NCBI GenBank assembly: GCA_031771865.1
Contig: JASISA010000036.1
Coordinates: forward strand, 248,001-312,000
Direction of reading: 5' to 3'
Origin: Nothophaeocryptopus gaeumannii
Lineage: Eukaryota > Ascomycota > Dothideomycetes > Mycosphaerellales > Mycosphaerellaceae
DNA: 64,000 nucleotides
In this document: one piece after another, positions 23,401-33,500 of the stretch
How positions within the stretch are numbered: position 1 is the first letter of the stretch
Layout of the letters: every line of letters starts with the position of its first letter
Notes under the pieces: model-generated
Told to the model about the DNA's origin: nothing
Databases searched by the model: none
What the model saw: only the letters and a program-made list of their open reading frames with translations
Program-made: the position numbers and the translations under genes

Positions 23401-25714
23401 ACCGGTTGAGCCTCTTGCTAGGGAGAGCAAAAACTTGGTTGCGAAGCCTGCGCAATGCTACGCAAACGCAAGTACTGCAATCTTAGGGTTTCGAACTCTG
23501 CGCCAGGACCTGCAAAAGCATCACGCTACGTTCGGAGTGGCTCTTGATCCACCTATTGAGAAGTGCGCTGAGCGGCTGCTAAAGGATCCGCCCTCGAGCA
23601 TCTCTTCTGCGCAGGCGAAATTTGGGTACTTCGCAGGTCGATTGAACGAGCTTGGACCTAACGGCAATCTGGCCGAGAGGCTAGGCAACGCTCCAATCGT
23701 TCCTGTCACAGACAGAAAGCGTGGCGAACAGTCTCCTCAGACTCGGTTCATAGCACCTCGGGCGTGCTTCTTGGGAGAAAGCGACACCTATGGCGACATT
23801 TTTGACTTTGTGAACTTCGGCCACGAGGCAAACACATTCCTACTCCGGGTCGGGTCAAAACATGAGCCAAATGCTTCTGAGATTGCCGGTATGATCGTCC
23901 GGCAGCCTGCGAAGCTGCTGGAGACGTTGGGCACGGAGAAGTACCTTCAGCTCTTGCGTAAGATTGCTGAGAGCGCTACGATTTTGAAGAAAGACAAGAT
24001 TTTATGGTCTCACCTCAAGACAGCGCCATGTCTTCTTGCCGAGAAGCTGGTTGTGGCCAATGCGAGACCTGACGACGAGAAGCGAGACTATGATGACGAA
24101 GATGCCCTGATCAAGGAGTATTCACTCGCTCGCGCCTCCGAGATGGTACTGGTGGACGACATCATTATGTACCGACTATTCCAAGCCAACCTCCTTGCCG
24201 CACCCCAGGAAGAAACCCTCGAGTCACTGTACAACTCTCTTGACACTCCCTGGCTCAGTAGAATTGTCGAGCATGATCAGCGTATGGGTCAGCTGCTTCG
24301 CGATCAATCGGCCGGTGTTAGATTGCATAAACTGCTCGTCGAGCGGTGTCGGCTGTTTCTGCACGATCACTCTCCAGATGCTATTCGACACGACGCGAAG
24401 TGGCTGGAGAACAACATGACTGTGCAAGTCACGGAATTCCTCCAGACAACTCACAGGATCAAGGGATACAGCCGACTACAGTTCACAGAGAAGAGAACTG
24501 CTGCGCTTCATAGAGAGACAAAACGGGATGCGACCCTCTATGTGACTGCACGCTTTGATCTTTACGAAGTAAGCCGAGCGGTTATGGGTCTCTTGCTCAA
24601 GAAGGCGAAGCAGCAAGACTTCCTTGCGCTGGAGACCATCTTGGAAAGCGACCTTCGTAGATTGAAGACAAAGGGTTACAACGTCGATCGCATCTTGCGC
24701 CAGAAGGCTGCGGAATCTCGAATAGCCGAGTCAGAGAGGCAAAAACGCGAAGAGGAGCAAAAGCGACTTGCAGACGCAGAAGCTGCATCTCGTCCACAGC
24801 AAGCACCTGCAGCGAGAGCCGTAAAGACACCACCGCAACCTGACCACCTAGATACTCCAGACAGGGCGCTGTCGATGCCAGGCGCATTCGCTGACTCGCC
24901 TGACCAGCAGCGACCAGGCTCTTCTGGTCGAGGCAAGAAGCCCACTGGCTTCTTCAGCAATATTAGCAGACAGCTTGGGCTCAACAGTGCCGGCACGCCA
25001 GCAACAGAACAGATGCGCAACCTGCTCACTAATGGAACGTCAACCGATCCGCCTCCTCCCTATGAGCCTCGAGACCCGGTCGGAGGCAGGAGTGTGACTC
25101 CCGGCACAGAAACTGTCACATCGCCGCGCGACACCCAGTCCAACCTGCAATCAGCAATCAAGGCTTGCAGGGAGCACAATTCCTCTGCTGTCTTCAACCA
25201 GCCTGAGACGAAGCAAATCAAAGAGACTCCGTCCTACTGTGACAACAAGCCGGGTCACGACCTTCAGTTCGTCACCGAGCTCAGCAACAGCATCAAGCTG
25301 TATCTCTCCCGAAACCAAGCAGACCCCACCGCCTTCCTCCAGAACTACAAAGAAGCTCTGGCGCTGTTTGTCTTTGTCCTGTCAGAGGTAGCCGTCATAT
25401 TCGAGCTCCCGCCACAGACCATGAATATCTTCCACGACGAATCCGGAAAGAGCATCGCTTTCAACACCAACGGCAGTCTATTCTTCAATCTTCGATATTT
25501 CATGCAGCTGCATCTGTCCGATATGGACAGTCCTTTAGGCAAAGTCGACGCTATGGCGTATTGGTGGATCACAGCGTGCCATGAACTCGCTCACAATCTG
25601 AGCTCGGCTCATGACTCGAGTCATTCGTATTACACCGAGAGCTTCGCGGCGCATTACTTTAGACGTATGGTATGGCTAAGTGGCAGGATCACGGCACAGG
25701 CTCAGCAGGAATAG
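20480..25714 (+). CDS. Sacsin-like GHKL (Hsp90-type) ATPase domain protein, DUF3684 family
   Basis: Single open frame of 1744 residues from MAASQSLARM. Residues about 20-250 form an Hsp90-like nucleotide-binding fold: LRELIQNAADA (Glu48, Asn52, Asp55), SNDG near 98-101 and IGAFGVGFYSVF near 125-136. The large middle part matches the pattern of fungal DUF3684 proteins and is not otherwise recognised. A charged coiled segment (about 1405-1460, rich in E, K, R and Q) leads to a disordered Pro/Ser-rich stretch. The C-terminal 200 residues are globular and include ACHELAHNL, an HEXXH motif at 1701-1705, with Glu1720 in YYTESF. The family is probably chaperone-like, but the substrate is unknown. 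The frame reopens in phase after the TAG stop for 93 more codons. Confidence 0.85.
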   Translation: MAASQSLARMREATMGNLDNEEAVTVNTRALIDKVLARYSGEWTTLRELIQNAADAQARKVTIRFETTPSTTVPLPRDPNDLLQHTLLHNTLRSLIVSNDGEHFKETDWQRLKRIAEGNPDETKIGAFGVGFYSVFADCENPFVSSGNQSMAFYWQKDSLFTRRGKLADSEVQGTTFLLDYRNQTTPVPQLLSICQFLATSLTFVGLETIELYLDNWNILALTKKVAPAANVRIPGDVNPKTKDGLMKITDVEYQNAQIDARWMNVVGWNRRSQSPTNLAAQQQQQTDAGGVGSLRSFFGRFTGGASTSTTVRKAQKEEEVLQQALFEDLAGYSSATVFLRVSTVNIQTNVGRQLAQELERATKKPPPKRTRISILTSSYDESTASASTSSGTSSKKSSEIFASVLPTKNGRIFIGFPTAQTTGLCAHISAPSVIPTVERESIDLNARYVRDWNVEMLRVAGIACRIAYTGDMVELKAQVERLTDADGRKKVTKEDISAVMPAAVHTYCQYNYQESTPSARVGQFIEEAFWTCNQKASIDVLSTRGVLPSQQVRVATEDLSFVEGIPVVPDELMDKANGFLTKLRDYGLLSDITTGDIKKELEAQALTEKQVMELVKWACTKVSRQEMDANAVQSLFDGTVASISEEFVSTSASPVLQMGQINTFVNTAKIPADLPTPPQTMPFRLTKGLSPSQLQSIGWDELQIVPWVRWLIESDGQGFGSGQSLTATPAVASQVLPVVSKAWDGLSQSSKSTVQELLMPRTVIPTKLGMRKPSQAYFARVKLFDDLPTIVGLQGVKEKFLLALGVRKTIELNVVFDRLMALSVASAPAQEGKWSHVDLIKYLVGEKDDIPAEDIKRLQQTPICPAETESGDQTNKGKLYRLSELFEPNDNIRRLGLPVLQWPGQYRAATPEGRFLRQLGLKPFPSVDDLVEILGKAPIGSVLQETALQYWIINEYQNGYNRYPTSEIDKAFLPVEPLARESKNLVAKPAQCYANASTAILGFRTLRQDLQKHHATFGVALDPPIEKCAERLLKDPPSSISSAQAKFGYFAGRLNELGPNGNLAERLGNAPIVPVTDRKRGEQSPQTRFIAPRACFLGESDTYGDIFDFVNFGHEANTFLLRVGSKHEPNASEIAGMIVRQPAKLLETLGTEKYLQLLRKIAESATILKKDKILWSHLKTAPCLLAEKLVVANARPDDEKRDYDDEDALIKEYSLARASEMVLVDDIIMYRLFQANLLAAPQEETLESLYNSLDTPWLSRIVEHDQRMGQLLRDQSAGVRLHKLLVERCRLFLHDHSPDAIRHDAKWLENNMTVQVTEFLQTTHRIKGYSRLQFTEKRTAALHRETKRDATLYVTARFDLYEVSRAVMGLLLKKAKQQDFLALETILESDLRRLKTKGYNVDRILRQKAAESRIAESERQKREEEQKRLADAEAASRPQQAPAARAVKTPPQPDHLDTPDRALSMPGAFADSPDQQRPGSSGRGKKPTGFFSNISRQLGLNSAGTPATEQMRNLLTNGTSTDPPPPYEPRDPVGGRSVTPGTETVTSPRDTQSNLQSAIKACREHNSSAVFNQPETKQIKETPSYCDNKPGHDLQFVTELSNSIKLYLSRNQADPTAFLQNYKEALALFVFVLSEVAVIFELPPQTMNIFHDESGKSIAFNTNGSLFFNLRYFMQLHLSDMDSPLGKVDAMAYWWITACHELAHNLSSAHDSSHSYYTESFAAHYFRRMVWLSGRITAQAQQE

Positions 25715-25996
25715 GGTGCAGGAGAGGGACAGCCGGAGGTTCATGCGCCTACGCTGGCGCCTAGTGTTTTTGGCAAGGCGCCGAGAAGAGAGAGGATAAG
25801 ACGGCGCTTGGGTGTGAAGAGTCCCACGCCTGCATCAAGTGCGATGAGCGATGACTTAGCGTTTGGATCTGTCGGGCGGGCTATCACGAATGAAAGAGGC
25901 TTGAGAGAGCGGATGAGTACGTGGTTCCGATCAAATGAGGTGAACGGGCGCAGTACGCGACGGCTGAGCATGTCTGGGCGCAGTGGTGTGGATTGA
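25715..25996 (+). other. In-frame open extension after the sacsin-like stop codon
   Basis: After TAG at 25712-25714 the same frame stays open to TGA at 25994-25996, encoding a Ser/Arg-rich tail (KSPTPASSAMSDDL, RRLSMSGRSGVD). A 45-nt GTATGG..TAG stretch (25670..25714) could be spliced out in phase and would remove the stop. Alternatives are readthrough, or a recently gained stop with remnant coding sequence. No transcript evidence is available here. Confidence 0.35.
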
Positions 25997-26573
25997 TGAG
26001 GACAGGCAAGAGGCCACGAGCCCTGGTCTTGTAGCAAGTAAGCATAAAGTTGTATAGATGAAGCAGAGTCGCTACTCAACGGCTATAGATACCCTGGACG
26101 AATAGATGCATTTGAATGTACACTTACCTTTAGCCAAGCCAAAATCCTTCTATTCGTTCAGACATTAGTAACAATGCTTGAATGGACTTTTCGAGGAAGG
26201 TCAAGTCCTCAAAACTTTATTTTGCATTCTGGTGTCCTCAAGATCTATCCTCGAGGTATGTCCTCAAGTCCCTCTGTGGAATCCTCGCGGCTCGTACATG
26301 GATCTCAGCATGCCTCCCTTTTTCTTGCAGAGTCTTGTCATCAGCTACCATTGCAGCACTGTTCCAGCTTTACAGCCCACACAGCATATTCGGCTCTTGT
26401 CCTCAGTGTACACTGCAAGTCCCATATAACCCTCATACAAGATCTCCTTCTGCTACCCACCAAACCTCAAACGACGAGGCGCTCTGAGAAGACTCACACA
26501 ACGACAGACAACAATCGAGCCAATACCTCGAACGCACTATACGATGTTCAGAACTATACATTCTCGCCTAATA
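25997..26573. other. Intergenic region before the RING locus
   Basis: No supported gene. A good donor-like GTATGT occurs near 26255 and several CAG acceptors near 26330-26390, so an upstream exon of the RING gene could lie here, but no reading is convincing. Confidence 0.3.
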
Positions 26574-27228
26574 ATGGACTCTACGACTTTCAAATCCACC
26601 TACTTCGGTTCCTGGTCCTCCTCCACAGGCTCTTATGTAGACAAATTCATGCATCGCCCCTCCCACGGTCCTCTCACTCTCCGAATCCGCCTTAAACGGC
26701 GGCTGTCCAATCTGCCAGGAGAGGATCGTCTGGCCAACCCGTCTCCCATGCGCCGGAGCGCATGTAATGTGCGTCCCGTGCACCCAACAATGGTTTAATG
26801 AGATCAGCAAGGATACATGTCCGTGTTGTGGGGAAGTCCTCTTCGAAGTTAATCCGAGTTGGTCGGAAGATGCTAGCGCTGCGGCTATGGCGCTGGCTGA
26901 GCGAGCTGCGCAGACATTGCAAATGCAAGCCAAACAGGCCTTGCGGAGCCACGAGCTCACGGCAAGCTACGAGCGTACTGTTAAAACGACAAGCTCACCG
27001 CAAGCGGCTCTGGAACCCACAGAAGGCGATGACGATATCCTCAAGCTCGACTCGTTTGATTTGGGAGAGCTATCGGTTCCACTGCGACAGGCGTTCGGGA
27101 TGAGAGTCTCAGATGCGGTTGAGAGGTTCGTTAGAGCCAGGACATTCCAGCCGATTGGCGACAACATGCCAAGTTCCGAGGAAGAAGAATTGTTCGGGTA
27201 TGACCCATCGGGCGGTGATGATGACTAG
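26574..27228 (+). CDS. RING-finger protein, gene model unresolved (possible +1 frameshift)
   Basis: A clear C3HC4-like RING runs from about 26704 to 26838: CPIC, CAGAH, CVPC and CPCC. A Ala-rich helix (SWSEDASAAAMALAERAAQTL) and an acidic tail ending SGGDDD follow. RING fingers of this type are ubiquitin-ligase modules. The open frame holding the RING begins after a TAG at 26638-26640 and has no Met before the first Cys; its first Met (26767) is inside the RING. The neighbouring frame has a Met at 26574 (MDSTTFKSTYFGSW) and would join if one base is dropped in the CTCTCACTCTCC run near 26683. So it is either a frameshifted gene or one with a missed upstream exon. Substrate and partners are unknown. 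Confidence 0.5.
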
Positions 27229-27258
27229 GAATTCTGGAATATAGGCGCGGCAGCCTGA

Positions 27259-27790
27259 TTGCCCAGAGCGGAGACAGCGATTGGAGACGACATTGCAGCA
27301 TCAGACGAGGGCGATCGAAGACCGAGGTTGATCTTGAGTGATGAGGTTAGGGTGGAGGTGTCGAGAGTTTTTGATGGGGAGAATCTAATTGAGGATGAGG
27401 ATGAGGAGCAGGAGGCAAGCGAAGATAAGGCTGCGGATGAGGGATCTGAGGAGAACGTAGTAGATGTGGTCGTTGAGGAGGACACAGCTCCAGAATTCGA
27501 GGCTGAGGAAGAGCACAGGCTTGAGACTCAAAACATGAGCTGGATGGAAGATGCGAGCGCTGCTGCTATGTCACTCGCCGATCGAGCAGCACAGACACTC
27601 CACAGGCAGGCAGGCATTGCGGAGCCAAGAGCTCACGGCTACCTACGAGCGTACGCTTTTTAAGGGCGAGCGGATCTTGTCGAAATTTGAAGGCACTCAG
27701 GGGTTTGAGCGTATGCGACCCGAGGGCGAGCGCATCCTTAGGATGTTCGAAGCTGCTGAGGAGTCGGACAGTGATTCTGAGGATTATTAG
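27259..27790 (+). pseudogene. Frameshifted duplicate of the RING gene's C-terminal half
   Basis: An acidic stretch (rich in E and D, about 27380-27520) is followed by SWMEDASAAAMSLADRAAQTL, nearly the same as SWSEDASAAAMALAERAAQTL in the RING gene just upstream. The match continues as ALRSQELTATYERT against ALRSHELTASYERT, but in another frame. A CAGGCAGGCAGGCA run near 27601-27614 contains one extra 4-base unit, and removing it restores the frame. The unshifted frame stops at 27661-27663; the shifted one runs to TAG at 27788-27790 through a Glu/Ser tail (ESDSDSEDY). No RING is present in this copy. It is a tandem partial duplication with a slippage mutation, and probably not functional. Confidence 0.65.
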
Positions 27791-28624
27791 TGTGATATTG
27801 AAATGTAGGTCGGAGGCAAGAGGTAAGGATCGCAATATCAAAGAGTCGATTCGAGGCTTGCAATGACATATGCTGTCTTTCGAAAGCGTTCATGGTGGTG
27901 ATATCCAGCGAACAGATTCTGAAAAAGAAGTTTGGAGTTACTTTGTTTCTTCTTTGCCCTCATATCAGTATATATCGCCTCTTCTGGGGTAGAGTGCCTT
28001 CACAGCTCAATCATTAGCGGCTGTTCCAGTGTTTTTGGGCATGAGAAGTATCTTAAGGTTAACGAAGAATACACCCAGGAGTGTCGAACATGAGACGGCC
28101 AGGATGTATGCGCGCTCTTGGTCTGTCGACCTAAGGAAATGCTTTGGATGCACCGAAGCAGCGCTTGGAACTTCTCGGTCATGCTGAAGAGCCCTTTGAA
28201 TGTGTTCTTCGACGTGCATCCAGGACTATATCTCACCATGCAGCACCCGCTGGGCTCTGCAGAGAATGACCACCCCACGGTAGCACAAAGTGCGGGCAAC
28301 CGCTCCAAATTGCATGTCGTCTATTGGTAGATAAGGCACGTCGCGTAGATGGCTTCTTAGGCCCGCCAGCATGGGATGGCAGGTAAAGTATGCCCAAAGG
28401 AGCAGATGACTGGATCTAAAACACCATCAGCGCCTGATATGTGACGTTTGGACAGGGTTGTCTGCGGTGGTGCCTGAGGCGTCGCGAAACAGCCTTGTAC
28501 ATCTTCAAGACCTCAGCCTTTCGTGCTCGAGAGCTCTCATCTCAGCTCTACTGCTTCTAATCCGTCGAAAACGATCCCGAATGCAAGGACGCAGCTGCAA
28601 ATACGGAGAGTCTGCCGTGTACAA
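27791..28624. other. Intergenic region
   Basis: No supported gene between the duplicated RING fragment and the zinc-binding protein. The in-frame stretch at 28523..28624, upstream of the chosen Met, starts with GTG and has no recognised content. Confidence 0.4.
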
Positions 28625-29265
28625 ATGGCCACATCTGATATCTCTTCATTGGAGAGTGAGAGCAATCGCAGCTGCCTCGTTCAAGCTCTGAGCAAGCTCG
28701 TTCCCCATCGACACAGACGCGAATGTCAGTACTGTTGCGAGAGAAAACCGGACAAGGCTTATGCACATCGAAAATCGCTGCCGTACAATTGTCGGCCTCA
28801 TCTCCGAGTTGTCTGCAAGTCATGCATACGTGCTTCGCTGCGAGCTCAACTCGACGATCGACCACTTCTTCAGATTGGCTGTCCCCACTGTACTGAGGCG
28901 TGGAGCGGCGAGTACTTACGAACCATATTTGGACGAAGAGATAAGAAGCGTTTCCAGAAACTGGATCTGCTGGCCCAAGGGAGAGGGTTTGTGCCGGCAT
29001 CTAATGACATGCCTGAGAAGCAGACACTAGATGTCTTACTCGACACCGGAGCCCGATTGTGTCCATGGTGTCGTTTCCCATTCGTGAAGGACGGCGGTTG
29101 TGACTACATGAGCTGTAGGCCTGTGTTCCCGAAGATTATAGCGACTTGCTTGCTGACTGTTGCCTAGGTTCCAAGTGCGGGAAAGGCTTCATGATCGGCT
29201 ACGCTCTGGTGCTTGAAGACGGCCAGGGGCGTCGGGCGGCGGATGTGGACCTTGACGAAGCGTAA
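28625..29265 (+). CDS. RING1/Rcat-like zinc-binding protein, copy A
   Basis: Exons 28625..29114 and 29168..29265 give 195 residues. The 53-nt intron (GTAGGC, branch GCTGAC, TAG) rejoins DYMSC-SKCGKGF. Residues 34-89 hold a RING1-like cluster (CQYC, Cys56, CKSC, CPHC). Residues 146-172 match the last zinc module of RBR ubiquitin ligases: CPWC, then KDGGCDYMSC and CGKGF. In RBR enzymes such as parkin and HOIP, the Cys in this GGC is the one that carries ubiquitin; here it would be Cys159. There is no room for an intervening IBR, so the protein is a minimal form if related. Two homologues lie 20 kb downstream. Activity is unknown. Confidence 0.65.
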
Positions 29266-30502
29266 CATTACTCTTGCAGAGGTTGAGACTAGGATAACGT
29301 CTTCTTGGTGGTCGGCGTTGGGTGGTCATTGCGTTGTGGAGAAGTGGATCTTGTTCAGAGAGGTCGACTTCACTGCTTCATTTGAATTGCTATTCCGAAG
29401 CTCAGCTTGCACCATCCAATTGGAGAAGACGGGCGAGATGCTTAGGACATACAGCGTAGATTAAACCAAACAAGAGGTATAGATACTTGTGAAGGTGGTC
29501 GTCTGGAGCAGTCGCTGTGAGTTGTTTTGGACAGATCGGTTTGTCGGCAGAGTTGCTGTGACTTCTCCAGGTCCAAATTCCGCAGCCTCGCAGCTTACAG
29601 CCTGGCCACACCGCCTGCGAAGAATTGGTCGGCTAGGGCAGGACTGGTTGAGCTGGCTTGGTGAGGAGTATTGAATAGACTGCACCCCAGAACTCAGGCC
29701 GAGGTGTTCCGGAGATTCCGGATCTGCTGCTCCACGGCGGTGAAGACTCGCAGTAAATGGCAGTCGCATATTCGATCGCTTTGCTGCGGTGGATATACTT
29801 AGAAGGATGCCACAGGAAGTACATTGTTATTGTACCCAAACGGCTGATGCGTGCGCTCTCTTCTGGCGTCACGCCGCTTTGACCAATTTCGCCGCGGCTC
29901 ATGTGTGGTTGTTGGATAGCTGGCACTTGCGGCCAAGGGGCAAACACTCCTGAGCTAAGGGCGACATGTTTCATTACTCGAAGAACACTCTCGCTGAGGA
30001 CGTCCTCTTTCCACAGCCCGAAGGTCGTTCGGTAGCTACAGCCACAGCAAAGATGATCCGAGAAGCAGTCTCTCAGGCCCTGTCGGTGACGCAGGAGCGG
30101 GCCACCAGTGAGAGCCGGCAGAGGAACGTTGACCACACTAGCCCTGCTAGTGGATCCGTGCACTTTTTGCCATGCTCAGCACAGCAGAGCTGACCAGCCG
30201 GACATTCTACGTTCTACACTGGCTCTCCGGTAGGCATGGGCGTAGGGGCAGTCAAGAGATGCTCACCAGCACAATCAAATGTAGCGCCCCTGGAGTGCCC
30301 TTCGAGAGCGGTCTCCATGTGATTTGCATCGAGAAGGGCATGAATGTGGGTGGTGAAGGAGACCCCTCAAACCCAGCGCGGCCCGTTCCGTTCGCACCCG
30401 GCTTAAGAGAATTCTGAATTCTGATTCCTGTCCCCTCCGCCGAACTCCCTCTCTCCATCCACCACTCTTTTACCACTCACTCCAGGCCTGCTGCAATACA
30501 AT
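29266..30502. other. Intergenic region, eEF3 promoter side
   Basis: About 1.2 kb with no supported gene. The last 120 bases are C/T-rich with few G up to the eEF3 start, as in highly expressed fungal genes. No repeat or RNA gene is recognised. Confidence 0.4.
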
Positions 30503-33500
30503 ATGGCGGCCCAGGCGAAAGAGAACGCTCAGAGCGTCAAGGTCCTCGAGCAGCTCATGCAAAAGCTGAGCGTCTCGAAGACTGCTGATGAGGCCAAGGG
30601 CGCCTCGCAAGAGATCGCCACCTTTATCAACGGCGATATCCAGGAGAAGGATGCTCCCACAAAGGCTGTCGAGAGCCTGAAGAAGATGCTTAACCACAAG
30701 AAAGACGCCAACGCACGACAATATGCCTGCGAGGCGATTGCCACCATCGCGAAGCACGCCGACATCTCCCCCACCGTCGAGCCGTACCTCGTTCAGCTCC
30801 TCCCCGCCGTCCTCTCCGCCGTCGGCGACAAGATGGCTGCCGTCAAGGTCGCTGCGCAGGACGCCGCCCTCGCCATCGTCAAGTCCGTCAACGCCAACTC
30901 GGTCAAGCTGCTCATCCCAGCCTTCATTGAGTCGATCCGCAACGCTCAAAAGTGGCCCGAGAAGATGACCGACCTCGAGTGCATTGAGGCTCTCTGCGAG
31001 TCTGCACCGGCACAAACCGCCTTCCAGGTTCCCGACCTCATCCCCATTGTCTCCGAGGCCATGTGGGACACCAAGCCAGAGGTCAAGAAGAAGGCCTACG
31101 GCACAATGGAGAAAGTCTGCGCACTCATCGTCAACAAGGATATCGAGCGTTTCATTCCTGAGCTCATCAAGTGTATCGCCAAGCCAGAGAACGTCCCAGA
31201 GACGATCCACTTGCTCGGTGCTACCACCTTCGTCACCGACGTCCACGAGCCAACCCTCGCCATCATGGTTCCTCTGCTCGAGCGCGGTCTCAAGGAGCGT
31301 GAGACCGCTATCAAGCGTAAAGCCGCCGTCATCGTTGACAACATGTGCAAGCTTGTCGAGGACCCAAACATTGTCGCTTCTTTCCTGCCCAAGCTGATGC
31401 CTCAGCTTAACCACAACAACGACAACTTGGCCGACCCAGAGGCCCGTGAGAAGACCAAGCAGGGTCTTGACACCCTTGTCCGCGTTGGTAACGTCGTTGA
31501 CGGCAAGATCCCCGAGGTTGCTCACGACTCAGACGTTGAGACTGTCGAGGCCAAGCTCAAGGACATTCTCAGCTACAAGCACAAGGAGGCCGTCACCAAA
31601 TTCGAGCCAATCGTCAGGTACATCGCCGCCATCGGCGGTCAACTTATCGACGAGAAGGCCGAGGAGCAGACCATTTGGGCCACCACTCTCAAGGCATACG
31701 TCAGCGCGATTGTTGGCGAGGCTGATGCCGAGAACATTATTGACACTCTGCGCAAGCGCGCATCTCCAGGCGCCGCAGCTGAAGCGGAGGTTGAGCCAGA
31801 TGAGGAGGAGGGCGAGGATCTGTGCAACTGCACGTTCAACTTGGCCTACGGTGCCAAGATCCTGCTCAATCAGACATCTCTCCGCCTGAAGCGAGGCCAG
31901 CGTTACGGTCTGCTTGGTCCCAACGGTTCCGGCAAGACCACGCTCATGCGTGCTATCAACAACGAGCAGGTCGAGGGTTTTCCCAAGCAGAGCGAAGTCA
32001 AGACTGTCTACGTCGAGCACGACTTGGACTCCGATGACACTGAGATGACTGTCATCGAGTGGACAATGAAGAAGCTCAAGGAGGCTAGCATTGACCTTCC
32101 CGAGGATGAGGTTAAGAAGACTCTGATCGAGTTCGGCTTCGTCCCCGAGCAGATCGAGGGTGTCATCACGGCACTCTCTGGTGGTTGGAAGATGAAGCTC
32201 GCACTTGCTCGTGCCGTCTTCTCCAAGCCTGACATTCTCCTGCTTGACGAGCCGACCAACCACTTGGACGTGAAGAACGTCAAGTGGCTCGAGGATTACC
32301 TGACCAACTCTCCTTGCACGTCTATCATCATCTCCCACGACAGCAAGTTCCTTGACAACGTCGTCCAGCACATTATCCACTACGAGCGCTTCAAGCTCAA
32401 GCGCTACCGTGGCAAGCTCAGCGAGTTCGTCAAGCGTGTCCCTTCCGCCAAGTCCTACTACGAGCTCGGTGCCTCCGAGATGGAGTTCAAGTTCCCAGAG
32501 CCAGGTTTCCTCGAGGGTGTTAAGACCAAGGCCAAGGCCATTGTTCGTGTCACCAACATGTCCTTCCAATATCCAGGCACACCAAAGCCGCAAATCCAGG
32601 ACATCACCTTCCAGTGCTCGCTCGGATCCCGTATCGCTGTCATCGGCCCCAACGGTGCTGGCAAGTCTACTCTCGTCAACGTCCTCACCGGTGAGCTCAT
32701 CCCAACCGCTGGTGATGTCTACCAGCACGAGAACATCCGTATCGCCTACATCAAGCAGCACGCTTTCGCTCATATCGATCACCACCTCGACAAGACCCCA
32801 TCCGAGTACATTCAGTGGCGTTTCCAGACTGGTGAGGACCGTGAGACCATGGACCGCGCCAACAAGATCGTCACCGAGGATGACGAGAAGGCCATGGACA
32901 AGATCTACAGGATCGAGGGCTCTCAGCGCCGTGTTATCGGCATCCACTCGCGTAGAAAGTTCAAGAACTCCTACGAGTACGAGTGTTCTTTCGCGCTTGG
33001 TGACAATGTCGGCCTGAAGAACGAGCGATGGACGCCCATGATGACTGCCGACAACGCGTGGATCCCACGTAACGAGCTTATCCAGTCCCACCAGAAGATG
33101 GTCGCCGAGGTCGATCAGAAGGAGGCTCTTGCCAGCGGACAGTTCCGTCCTCTGGTCCGCAAGGAGATTGAGGCTCACTGCGCCCACTTCGGTCTTGACG
33201 CCGAGCTCGTCTCTCACTCCCGCATGCGCGGTCTTTCCGGTGGTCAGCGTGTCAAGGTCGTGCTTGCCGCCTGCTCGTGGCAGCGTCCCCACTTGATCGT
33301 TCTTGACGAGCCAACCAACTACCTCGACCGTGACTCCCTGGGTGCTCTCTCCAAGGCTATCAAGTCATTCGAGGGCGGTGTCATCATCATCACTCACTCC
33401 GCTGAGTTCACAAAGGATCTCACTGAGGAAGTCTGGGCTGTCATGGACGGTCGCATGACTCCTTCTGGTCACAACTGGGTGCAGGGCCAGGGTAGCGGTC

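Noticed and set aside
26174..26695. 173-codon plus-strand frame upstream of the RING locus
   Set aside because: Composition looks random and no domain is seen. It may contain part of an unannotated exon, but the frame itself is not supported.
30470..33292. Long minus-strand open frames of 351 and 587 codons inside the eEF3 gene
   Set aside because: They mirror the strongly biased codon use of eEF3, and their translations are Leu/Asp/Gly/Val-rich with no family. They are shadows.
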